Positions 32,497-43,253 of a stretch of 64,000 nucleotides of DNA are shown piece by piece (the first letter of the stretch is position 1; every line of letters begins with the position of its first letter). The stretch covers positions 8,742,001 through 8,806,000 of the forward strand of contig CP053154.1 in the NCBI GenBank assembly GCA_014607495.2. Direction: 5' to 3'. The notes below the pieces were generated by a model, which was given only the letters and a program-made list of their open reading frames with translations, was not told the origin of the DNA and did no database searches. The translations under genes were made by a program, and so were the position numbers. Source of the DNA: Carposina sasakii (lineage: Eukaryota; Arthropoda; Insecta; Lepidoptera; Carposinidae).

Positions 32497-32887
32497 CAGG
32501 GTGTAAAAAGACAACGATGTTTTTTTAATACCTCGTATTCTTTGTAAGGTTACGATCATTTTCTTCTATGGAACCAACCCTGGGAAATAAAAATTATGAA
32601 AAAATTCTGTTATTTTATTGCAAGAAATGTATTCGTTTGATGATCAAAGTACAAATGTACCTACAAAACTAACATTATAACATTTTGACATGGTATCTTT
32701 GAAAAAAATTTTTGGTAACCGATTACAGATGGATTTATGTAAAAAAAAAGATAATATTAATGTAACTTTGAACCTCAATATCTTGGAAACCCGTGGTTTC
32801 CCAGGGGTGCTTCCATAGAAAAAAAAAATCCGGATGTTACAAAGAATACGAGGTATTAAAAGACCAAAGTTGTCTTTTTACACCCAG
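32497..32887. mobile_element. MITE with long (about 75 bp) inverted termini
   Basis: Left end CAGGGTGTAAAAAGACAACG, then AATACCTCGTATTCTTTGTA; right end TACAAAGAATACGAGGTATT, then GTTGTCTTTTTACACCCAG. Both arms also share a TTCTATGGAA/TTCCATAGAA block. TA-rich bases flank it. Non-coding. Confidence 0.8.
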
Positions 32888-32904
32888 TATAGGTACATTA
32901 TTAT

Positions 32905-33140
32905 ATATTCTTCTATGCTGCTCTGGGAATTAAATATACTGTATTATACTTAATAATATACTGTATACGGGCATACTGTACAAGTCAGTAGAGGGACAAG
33001 AGGGTCTTGGTATTTTGTAGGCAACCGAACTTGTACATCTCAACTTTACCCTCAAAATTGGTCAAAAGTGGCACCATGTGGTTCTATCGGCCCTTGGTGC
33101 TCTGCCTACCCCGCAAGGGATAAAAATATATATATATATG
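32905..33140 (+). repeat. SINE-like retroposon, copy 1
   Basis: Shares TTCTATGCTGCTCTGGGA, GGGCATACTGTACAAG, GAGGGACAAGAGGGTCTTGG, GTGGTTCTATCGGCCCTT and CTCTGCCTACCCCG with the copy at 52884. It ends in a TATATATATATG tract. This copy lacks about 30 bp near the middle. Confidence 0.75.
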
Positions 33141-33220
33141 AATTTATATGAAATAATATGCGCGTTGTAATATTTGCTAGTAAAACTTTTAACAAATATG
33201 TTATGAAAAATGTAAAAAAA

Positions 33221-36166
33221 CTAAGTCTCTGGAGTTACCGCGACTACTTGAAACATATTAGGAGACAAAGGTTTAGCAGTAGTTTGAACAGCTTCTATTT
33301 TATTATTAACTAAGGGAACACCTTGACCCGAATTTATCTGTTGGTTTTCTTGAGCTACACTAACGGGGTTTGCAACAGGAGTTTCTTCGGAACTTGTGTT
33401 TGATACGTGATTGTCTTGAAACCTATTGCCATCGTCATTATTTTCTGGTGGACGTCTGTTATTGGGTGGACCTCTATTATCGGGCGGGCCCCGGTTGTCT
33501 GATGGGCCTCTATTTTCAGGTGGGCCTCTGTTATCAGGTGGACCTCTGTTATCAGGTGGATCTCTGTTATCTGGTGGGTCCCTATTATCTGGTGGACCTC
33601 TGTTGCCTGGTGGGCCTCTATTATTGGGTGGGCCTCTATTATTAGGTGGGCCTCTATTATTGGGTGGGCCTCTGTTGAATGGAGGGCCTCGGTGATCTGG
33701 TGGTCCCCTGGGTCTTCCTCTTCCTGGGCCCTCAGGTCTAAAATCATCGCCGGGAGCTTGTCTTTTATTATTATTATGAGTGAACCCTTTCACAAATTTT
33801 TGATTCAAACTATCATAAGGTTCTCCGAACTCGTCATTAAATAAATTATAGGAGTGCTTGCTACTGCTTTGTGGAGAGCGTTTATCTGCAATAATAAAGG
33901 TAGTTTTAATTGTTTTATCACCTAGTTATTAATAATTGTGAATTTAAATGTAAACTTTTTATTTTTACACAATATATGAGTATATAACTTGGCTAAAATT
34001 CAATATTCCGTAGATTAGTCAATGTAACAATTTTAAGAGTGATAGCGAAGATTGAAAAGATATCGTACAATTTTCTCGATGAAAAACTATTCTTTTAGCG
34101 CATTATTTATTGATGTAAACGGTTTGTTCATTTTGCGAACTTCGCTGTCTCTTTTCATTTACTACATCGATATAGGCCTCAGGGGGGCAATTCTTGAAAT
34201 TTTTTGAGCCGAAACGCAACCACTAACTAACCGTAAACGAAACGCGATGCGAAGCAATATATAGGATATACCGCTATTGTACGAGTAATAAGGTATATTT
34301 TGACATGACGCGGTCGTGAGTATAACATAATAAAATCAAATATCTATTTCGTGCTGAAATGTGTCTAATTATGTCAAGTAGTTATTGCTTTGTTCTGAGC
34401 GTCTACAACGGTTCCGTTTCGGCTTCGTTCAAACTCAAGACTTTTCGAGAATTGCCCCCCAGATCTTCATTTACTTTACGTTCCATACACGTTACAACTT
34501 TTTACCCGACTGCGCGATGCAAAGGAGTGGTATTGTGTTTAACAGCCTATGTATGTATGTTTGTATGTTCCTTTGAAGCACTACACAGACCAAACGCCTC
34601 GGCCGATTTTTATGATTCATACGTCAATCGATTCCTCTTAGTCCGGCGAGTGTCACTAAAGACATGACGTATGTGAAAATCCAATATGGTGACTACTGGA
34701 CGCCATTTTGTGAAAATGAAAAAAATTAAAGTCAACAAACTATATCGAGTGGAGTATCGTTGAATAAGTATTTAAAAATCATTTTTAGGTTTCTCTCAAC
34801 ATTTTTCGATTCGACTAACCGTTTAGGATCTATATCGATTTTATAGTTGCGTAACAACCATTCTCATATATAAGTTTTTAGAAAGCAGCAAAACGAAAAC
34901 TTCTTGTGTCCGAGCATGTTGAGCATGTTTCTTGAAGCCTATTAGTCTAGCTACTAATAGGCTTCAAGAAACATACTCATAACAAAAAAGTATAAAATAT
35001 AAATAACATAATTTAAAAAATCCAAAAACCCGACTGCTTAAAAAAGAACCAAATAATGTACATAATAAAAAAAACTGAAAAGAAAAAAAAACAAGCACTT
35101 AGATGTCCGGTGGTCTAGAATTCTATAATATTGTTATGGAATTCATACTATTGAAGAATATAAAATATTTTCTAATGATCGTAACATAAAAACTGAACAG
35201 TCGGGATCCATTATCCGACAGCCAAGCTAATAATATTTCAATGGATCCTGGCTGTTCAGATGTTATGTTACGATCATTAGAAAATATTTTATGTTCTTCA
35301 ATAGTATTAATTCCATAACAATATTATAGAATTCTAGACCACCGGACATCTAAGTGCTTATTTTTTTTTCTATTCAGTTTTTTTTATTATGTACATTATT
35401 TGGTTTTTTTTAAGCAGTCGGGTTTTTGGATTTTTTGAATTATGTTTTTTTTGTTCTTCCATATTCATAAAATTCTTCATACATTTTATTTGGTTTCTGG
35501 TGCTCTTGACTAGGTTTCTTTAATACGTCGTCTTTGTTTTATATAAAAACTAGCTGACCCGGCAAACGTTTTTTTGCCATGTAAAAGGGGTTGATCCTAG
35601 AGGGGTGAAAATTCATGGTTGTATGTATTTTTGTATGCTGTATCATAAAAAAATAAAAACAAAAAATTTTGTCAAAAAAAAAATATTGGTGGACCACCCT
35701 TAACATTTAGGGGGATGAAAAATAGATGTTGTCCGATTCTCCACCCTAACCGATATGCATGCTAAGATTTACGAAAATCGGTCGAGCCGTTTCGGAGGAG
35801 TTTAACTTCTAACACCGTGACACGAGAATTTTATACATATATTAGATACAATAGTGAAGCAAGAAGCAACACTGATATTATAGGTATATCTCTCCCTATT
35901 TTGTCTTATAGAACATTAAACGCAAGTAGTTCCTATACATTTTTGCAAACATAAACTTGTGTAAAAGAAATAGTACTTTGTACCATTTACTGTACGTTGA
36001 ATGTACGCACATAGCAAAGCAATGTTTACATACGATAAATAAGTAAACAGGTATTTAAACATCCTCAAGCATTCTAGTTACCTCTGGCTACTTCCGCAGT
36101 GATTGGCAAACTCCAAATATTAGTCACAGCAACACATAGGGTCAATGTCACAGAAGTGTACAACAT
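33221..36166 (-). CDS. Secreted proline-rich repeat protein 2, two exons, 249 aa
   Basis: Exon 1 is 36166-36082 (MLYTSVTLTLCVAVTNIWSL signal peptide; donor GAG|GTAACT). Exon 2 is 33885-33221 (acceptor TTATTGCAG). Joined, they make 250 codons through a G|AT Asp codon followed by KRSPQSSSKHSY. An Arg/Gly-rich stretch leads into about 17 short GPP-(D/N/E)-NRGPP-type repeats, then a non-repeat tail ending FQVVAVTPET. The split codon, the RSPQS start and the FQV-VTP tail mirror the gene at 22525-24910, so these are diverged duplicates with different repeat units. The 2.2-kb intron is swollen by a foldback element and a LINE tail. Function unknown; extracellular matrix-like composition. Confidence 0.8.
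33440..33720. repeat. Coding minisatellite of proline-rich gene 2
   Basis: 18-bp units (GGTGGGCCTCTATTATTG and variants) encoding GPPNNR/GPPDNR/GPPENR on the minus strand. Open frames on the plus strand here are shadows. Confidence 0.85.
34502..35444 (+). mobile_element. Foldback element family 2, copy 1 (in proline-rich gene 2 intron)
   Basis: Begins ACCCGACTGCGCGATGCAAA. After about 500 bp of non-coding sequence it contains a perfect hairpin (34930-34978, 20-bp arms GTTTCTTGAAGCCTATTAGT and inverse). It ends in a 437-bp palindrome (35008-35444, arms about 210 bp) whose arms carry AAAACCCGACTGCTTAAAAA and CTTAGATGTCCGGTGGTCTA. The CCCGACTGC motif at both outer ends looks like the terminus. 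An inverted-orientation copy is at 59612-60425. Confidence 0.75.
35552..35850 (+). repeat. LINE 3'-tail fragment (CTAGCTGACCCGGCAAACG)
   Basis: Starts CTAGCTGACCCGGCAAACGT, includes AAAATCGGTCGAGCCGTTTC and GGAGTTTAACTTCTAACACC, and ends TTATACATATATTAGAT. This is typical of RTE/CR1-like LINE 3' ends in insects. It lies within the intron of proline-rich gene 2. Confidence 0.6.
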
Positions 36167-36620
36167 TTTGGCGATATTCGTGTCACTATAATGTATCACA
36201 GTTTTCTTATTATGCCAGCAAAATTTTATTTCATTGCCACATGTTCACAGTCATGGCCGGTTCAATATTCTATAAACTACTGACCATAACATACGATCAC
36301 GTCAGTTTTTTTTCCCATCGACCTCGCGATTTCAACTTCATTTATATTCTGACCATCTGTTTTTGTAGGTTTGTGTGAATACACCAGCTATTCGTGGCGA
36401 ACCGGTTTTAAAGTAAGGACTCGAGGTCAACAAAACATCTATAAGGAAACTAATTTCTCAAACAAAGAATGAAAGTTCAATGTATTTCGAAAGGCACACT
36501 TTCAAAACTGGTACAAGTAGATAGCGGTAACTGAACAATATTCTTTTCAAAATATGTAAGTTGCATTTTAAAATACCTATACCATATTGTAATAATCCAT
36601 AAGATAGATATGTATTAAAT
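36167..36620. other. Upstream region of proline-rich gene 2
   Basis: Probable promoter side of the minus-strand gene. No clear TATA box; short frames overlap the antisense of exon 1 and are not genes. Confidence 0.4.
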
Positions 36621-36925
36621 ACTAGTGGACACCCGCGACTCCGTCCGCGTGGACTACAGAAAAAACAAAATGTCGAAATTATCCGGAATAAAAACATTTT
36701 CCCGGGATAAAAAGTAGCCTATATGTTAGGTGGGACCTGTATCCAGCAGCAGCAGCCGTTTCTGAGATTAGCGTGCATAAACGCACAGACAAACAGACAA
36801 AAATTCCAAAAATCATTCTTAACTATATTGCGTTGATAAAGGTCTCCTATAATATTTTTTTCTCATATATCTTCTATGTACAGACAGCGATCCGTTACAT
36901 TTTTATTATATGTATAGATAGATGA
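36621..36925 (+). repeat. Retroposon copy, family CTAGTGGACGCCCG, second copy
   Basis: CTAGTGGACACCCGCGACTC through TTTTATTATATGTATAGAT; same family as 27558 and 40080, with an internal deletion before the GTTTCTGAGATTAGCGTGCA block. Confidence 0.7.
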
Positions 36926-38866
36926 TTATTTGTCTCATGAACCTTTGCCTATACGAGTATTGGAGTCATATAAATCAAAAAGAAATTGTAGAACATCAAT
37001 GAACATTATGGGCAATAATATTGTAAGTTTGTTTTATTAATTATCTAATAGATCCGGTATTCGGTAAAAAAATGATGATCAATTATATTTTTCTATTCTA
37101 TAAAAAAATGGAGATACGACATGAGGTTGATCCTGATATTATTTTAGGTAAGTATATCATAATTATTAATTTGAACAGACGAATTCTCTGAAAACAAAAT
37201 ATGTTTAAAAGAATTACAACAGCTAGTAAGTGAAATGTAAAAGCCACTTAACCCAGCACAGAGCGGTGACAATCTCATTCTGGCGACAAATTGAGAACAC
37301 CTCCCGGACCGGACCGCACTCTGGTAAATAGCTATTTATTGTGGCAGACACCTGGCCTTGCGTGGAGGAACACGGACATTAATGTATCTACTTGTACACA
37401 GAGCGATATGTACTTTGCTAAATGGCACAGTATTTGTGTTAAGGCTTCTCGATTTTATAAAGGTTTTATTTCAGAAATTTTAGAGATGGCTGATTCTTAC
37501 CTACATAACTTCTCTGGAATTATGTTATGCTACGCTTCATCATAATATTTACTCATGTTTACATCTTGAGAGATGGATAGCCTAATTTACGGTCATTCTC
37601 CCCTAATATCTTATTCAGTATTTATATTCTCTAATTATTATTTGTCTGTAGCAATACATTTGGAAAACTTAAGATACATCTAACTGTAATAGGCGTTTGC
37701 TACATAATACTAGAGACCATAAGTTATTTTATATTTATCTATCAAAGTATCACCTATCAAGAGGAAACTAGAAAAGGAAAATACGTCGCGGATGTTGTTT
37801 TTTCTGGTGGTGATTTAATATTACCTGTGTTTAGGTGGTCAAAATTGGAACTAACAAAATAGTGTAATACCATTTTAGGTAGATACTTGAAACTAGCTCC
37901 AATATCAACATTATTTATGTTTGACTAAGATATAATCTTATAAGTATGTATAACACTAATATCAAATCATCTTTATTAATTTGATTGGATGACTGGATAT
38001 TTCACTAAACGTCTTTATGCTAAAGAAATCTTGGAATTCATTGATGACGTCAAGGTGTTCTGCGAATACGTATAAGAAGTAGAAAAACCGCACTAACTAG
38101 AAGGGGCTTAACCGTTGTAGATACAAAAGTAATGAATACTTTAAATACTTTAAATATTTTAATACCTAAACGTTATTTATTTAATTTACCGATTGGTAAA
38201 CCTCCGGCCTTTTGTAGTACGTAAATTAAAAGAGGAATAAAATAAGCCATATGCTATTTAGGTAATATACTCGCAGCAATATTAACCTATAATTACTATG
38301 TTTTAAATATCAGAGCAAATTAACTGCAGTTGACACTGATCTTTGAAATTATTTTTCTACTTTCCTAAATATTCTCTTTGCCTGCTCTGGATTATATAAA
38401 AATTGTATCTAAATGTAAACTTTGGACACAGGTGTATTATTTTAATATGCCGCACTCCCTTTTTGCTGTTTTGTACAAATGAGTTATATTTTGTATCATT
38501 TCAAAAACAAAAGCTATGAGTTAGCAGATGAGATTAAGGTCTGAATTTCGACAACCAACTACTGGTTCAAACAATAATGCATAGTACAATCAGGCCGGCA
38601 TTTAATATAGTACCTTTGCGATCAGAACTGACTTTGACTTGCTGTTTAATTTGCAACAATCCCGAATCAGGCGGAAAACTATGCAAGTTTGGACTAAATG
38701 AACGAGAAGTTTCCCAGAGCAAGATCTGACTGGGACTTGTGCCTTTGCTGCTTCATTTGAACAGCGAGTAAGTATCAAGTCTCAATTATGTTTTGCGTTA
38801 AATTAAAAATATGAATGTAGGTAATTTTGTCTGTTATCTTCTGTTAAATAGTGATATATCATATAC
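36926..38866. other. No recognisable gene or repeat
   Basis: AT-rich sequence; frames up to about 84 codons without motifs. Confidence 0.5.
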
Positions 38867-38947
38867 AATCACCTGGGTACATCATGCCTACATCGTAGAT
38901 ATTCTGTTTTTTGCCACCTAACTTTTGTATGCGTACGTGCATACATA

Positions 38948-39423
38948 CAGGGTGTTTGCGACAGCCAGGCAAATATTGATACTAAGACTTCAGACCATGA
39001 TTCTGAGGTGGAAAACACTGAAAATTTTCGCAGGAAAATTCCAAATTTTTCCTACTTTTTTCATATTTTGAGGAAAAAAATAATTTAGTTCGTTTGATTA
39101 GGCCTTAAATAATGACTTATAAATTATATTTTATCCAAAAGATGATGTTCCAAAAAAAAGTTGCCCTCAAAAAAGTTCATACAACTGATCAACCCTAATG
39201 GAGAGTCACAAGTGATCCAAAAAAACACCAATATGTCACACAATAACCAATAAGCCCATTTAATTAGTCACAGGATCACCCGATACAATTGGCGTGGAGA
39301 GCAAAGATTACTGATAATCAAATCAAAAATACATTTCTTGCGAGTAATAACACTGTCGTATAACTCAATACAATGGTACTTGTTGAGCATTTCAGTATTT
39401 GCCTGGTTGTCACCCACACCCTG
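38948..39423. mobile_element. MITE family 1, copy 3 (left palindrome arm)
   Basis: CAGGGTGTTTGCGACAGCCA to GGTTGTCACCCACACCCTG, same orientation as the copy at 11429. Confidence 0.85.
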
Positions 39424-39429
39424 TATACA

Positions 39430-39650
39430 CATGGCTGTGTTCTCAGAAATGGTGTAGCCAGAAATGCAGGATAGACAAAGACTCTAGTGCTCTACGCGCA
39501 CGTTTAGCACGTGGTAAGGCGTTAAAAATCAATGACAAGGTGCTAGCTCATCGTCAGAGAGAACATCCCTAAATTCCTTAGTCGACTCTTACAACATTTA
39601 CGGAAGGAGATGTAGCATGCAGCTGACGTATTCAAGTGAAGACTCGCATC
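39430..39650. repeat. SINE-like segment in left arm
   Basis: Contains CCTAAATTCCTTAGTCGACT and ACGGAAGGAGATGTAGC. Related fragments are at 41215-41430 (inverted), 44480-44615, 51150-51190, 52370-52420 and 57050-57255. Confidence 0.5.
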
Positions 39651-40079
39651 ACACAGGAATAAGTTTAACATCGCTAAAATTAAAATACTATTTGAAAATT
39701 AAGATGCGATTAGATACCCAAAAACTTGTGTATAGTCTAGTCTAGACTAGACGCATCTATGAGACTGGCGTGACCTTTGTAAGGTTTGAGGTGAGGACAG
39801 ACAGCGTTAAGAAATGTTTAGGTACACAAAAAAGTTATCACATGTATCGATAGTCTGGGGCATCACATATGTTATCCCGGTCGTTTGTTAAGCCCCGAAT
39901 TATGTGGCGCCCGGGGGAGCTCTACCGTCCAACACGAAATAAGTTTAGTCCTGAAAATTTTGCGTTTACTCGTTTATTTTGAGGTCGAGTGGACCGTTCA
40001 AAAATATGAGAATCTAAAGGTATCGGTATGTCGTTCCCTGGGTTGTTCTATTTATTGATGTTCTATATTAATATTATAA

Positions 40080-40404
40080 ACTAGTGGACGCCCGTGACTC
40101 CGTCCGCGTGGACTACAGAAAAAACAAAATGTCGAAATTATCAGTGATAAAAACATTTTCCCGGGATAAAAAGTAGCCTATATGTTAAGTGGGACCTGTC
40201 ACAATATATTCCTGAAAACTGCATCGAAATCGGTTCAGCCGTTTCTGAGATTAGCGTGCACAAACGCACAGACAAACAGACAAAAATTAAAAAAATCATC
40301 GTTTTGGGTTCTATTGCGTTGATAAAGGTCTCCTATAATATTTTTTCTCATATATCTTCCATGTACAGACAGCGATCCGTTACATTTTTATTATATGTAT
40401 AGAT
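40080..40404 (+). repeat. Retroposon copy, family CTAGTGGACGCCCG, third copy
   Basis: CTAGTGGACGCCCGTGACTC to TTATTATATGTATAGATG, nearly full length. Its first 130 bp recur inverted at 40645-40776 as the inner end of the right palindrome arm. Confidence 0.75.
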
Positions 40405-41437
40405 GTGAAAGTGTGTGTGTGTGTGTGTATGTTTGTCCGTCTTTCATGGCAAAACTATTGACCCGATGAATGAAATTTGGTACACAAATAGTCTAGAGCC
40501 CGAGAAAGGACATAGGCAACTTTTTTGCGGTAGGTGGCACCACTGCGCGATATACGAATACCGCGCGGACGAAGTCGCGGGCAACAGCTGTATTTAATTT
40601 TTTTTATTATATTGTTTTTTATTATATTATATATTATTATATTTAATATATTGTGACAGGTCCCACTTAACATATAGGCTACTTTTTATCCCGGGAAAAT
40701 GTTTTTATCCTTGATAATTTCGACATTTTGTTTTTTCTGTAGTCCACGCGGACGGAGTCACGGGCGTCCACTAGTTTATAATATTAATATAGAACATCAA
40801 TAAATAGAACAACCCAGGGAACGACATACCGATACCTTTAGATTCTCATATTTTTGAACAGTCCACTCGACCTCAAAATAAACGAGTAAACGGAAAATTT
40901 TCAGGACTAAAGTAAAACTTATTTCGTGTTGGACGGTAGAGCTCCCCCGGGCGCCACATAATTCGGGGTTTAACAAACGACCGGGATAACATATGTGATG
41001 CCCCAGACTATCGATACATGTGATAACTTTTTTGTGTACCTAAACATTTCTTAACGCTGTCTGTCCTCACCTCAAACCTTACAAAGGTCACGCCAGTCTG
41101 ATAGATGCGTCTAGTTTAGACTAGACTATACACAAGTTCTTGGGTATCTAATTGCATCTTAATTTTCAAATACCATTTTAATTTTAGCGATGTTAAACTT
41201 ATTCCTGTGTGATGCGAGTCTTCACTTGAATACGTCAGCTGCATGCTGCATCTCCTTCCGTAAATGTTGTAAGAGTCGACTAAGGAATTTAGGGATGTTC
41301 TCTCTGACGATGAGCTAGCACCTTGTCATTGATTTTTAACGTCTGCCCACGTGCTAAACGTGCGCGTAGAGCACTAAAGTCTTTGCCTATCCTGCATTTC
41401 TGGCTACACCATTTCTGAGAACACAGCCATGTGTATA

Positions 41438-41886
41438 CAGGGTGTGGGTGACAGCCAGGCAAATACTGAAATGCTCAACAAGTACTATTGTATTGAGTTA
41501 TACGACAGTGTTATTACTCGCAAGAAATGTATTTTTGATTTTATTATCAGTAATCTTTGCTCTCCACGCCAATTGTATCGGGTGATCCTGTGACTAATTA
41601 AATGGGCTTATTGGTTATTGTGTGACATATTGCTGTTTTTTTGGATCACTTGTGACTCTTCATTAGGGTTGATCAGTTTGAACTTTTTTGAGGGAAACTT
41701 TTTTTTGGAACATCATCTTTTGGTAAAACATTATTTATAAGTCATTATTTAAGGCCTAATCAAACGAACTAAATATTTTTTTCCTCAAAATATGAAAAAA
41801 GTAGGAAAATTTTCAGTGTTTTCCACCTCAGAATCATGGTCTGAAGTCTTGGTATTAATATTTGCCTGGCTGTCGCAAACACCCTG
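41438..41886. mobile_element. MITE family 1, copy 4 (right palindrome arm)
   Basis: CAGGGTGTGGGTGACAGCCA to GGCTGTCGCAAACACCCTG; inverted partner of the copy at 38948. Confidence 0.85.
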
Positions 41887-41967
41887 TATGTATGCACGTA
41901 TGCATACAAAAGTTAGGTGGCAAAAAACATAATATCTACGATGTAGGCATGATGTACCCAGGTGATT

Positions 41968-43037
41968 TCTGAAAAAGATCTAATCCGACCTAAAAGTTTT
42001 CAATAAATTGATTTAGACCTTAAACAGAATACTTCACCATAAATATGAGATTAAAGGTGCAATAATGTTAGTCGACACTTTTCATTGATAAATACTAGTG
42101 TATTAATCACAGTAACAAGGTTTCGATGCAAATAACTGATGCGGTGTTGTCGCGTGTGCATACAGCTCAATTACGGAGCCGATGTGCGTAAAATGTCACT
42201 CGGATAAATGGAGCTACATCAGTCTATGGGAGATCTTATATAGTGTGCATTCCGAAACCGAAATCGGGTACAGTCCACCTTACTAACTCGTAAATATTTA
42301 CTACTGAACACCTTTAATTAAATGGAATGTACGACATTTTTGCCGATAGAAATAAAACGAATCCAAAGTAAATAAATTGTGCTCTGTTGTTTGGAATAAA
42401 AATGTATATGTATTATTTTAGAAAACAAATAAAATAAAGAAATAAAAATTTCCAAGAAGATTCGCAAAGCAAACAGTGCAAACCGTGTACCAGAATTTAT
42501 TTTTAATCAAATGCAAGTATTATGCTTTCGATTCAGTTCGCCGCAGTGTCCCAGAAAGTTTCCCAATGCAATACCACCGCCTGCCTAATTGGCCTGAGTT
42601 TTCGCTTAATATTTACAAGTTTAAGCAAATGCAGTTGAAATTCATTCGAGAGTTTCCAGTAATACGGCAGTTTTATGATTCTCATGGATATTTAAGATTT
42701 CATTTTTAGAACGTTCCTTCGTTGGTTGCTCTTAAAATTTCTTAAGGTTCAGTTAAAGATTAGCAAGAAGATTTGAAATAAATAAAACTTAGTAACAGCT
42801 ACAAAGTTTAGTACTTTAAATGCGTCAAAGAGTATTCTTCCCCCTCAGTTTGGTAGATGCCGCTTCTACCAGCAAAACTATTGATTACAAAGATATTAAT
42901 TAATCTAAAATTGTAATTTAATAGTTTGTGTAAATATCAAAAGGAACATCAAAGATACAGCCGACAAGTGACATTGTTCACATCGCCGAGTGACTGTACC
43001 GACTAATGTTAAGGCGCAGATCCTACTGTTATTGTAT
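41968..43037. other. No recognisable gene
   Basis: AT-rich; a 77-codon plus frame at 42476 has no motif, signal peptide or splice context. Confidence 0.45.
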
Positions 43038-43253
43038 AAGGTCTTTTCAAAATTAGTGATTAGGTATCTTTTGACACGAAAAAAAAAAACAGTTGTTCCA
43101 TACATTTTAGTGCAGTAATTAATCGAGATTGTATGGAACAGCTGATTTTTTTCACTATTTCGGAGTAGGTCCCATGAAAGTTGTTTATTTTTACCTATCT
43201 AGTTTCGTGTCAAAAGATAATCACTAATTTTGAAAAGATCTTATATAGTCAGG
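43038..43253. mobile_element. MITE with AAGGTCTTTTCAAAATTAGT ends
   Basis: Left end AAGGTCTTTTCAAAATTAGT then TATCTTTTGACACGAAA; right end TTTCGTGTCAAAAGATAATC then ACTAATTTTGAAAAGATCTT. About 45-bp imperfect termini; related half copy at 32297. Confidence 0.75.

Larger units (their letters stand above)
38867..41967. repeat. Large palindrome, 1.3-kb arms
   Basis: Left arm 38867-40210 and right arm 40645-41967 are inverted copies over their whole length, with scattered substitutions and small indels. The spacer is about 434 bp. Each arm holds a MITE family 1 copy, a SINE-like segment with ATTCCTTAGTCGACTCTTAC, a CTCGAGGTCGAGTGG-like unique stretch, and a CTAGTGGACG retroposon (whole on the left, cut on the right). 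The spacer contains a GT run and a second LINE tail in the opposite direction (CGCGGACGAAGTCGCGGGCA). No coding frame. Confidence 0.9.
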
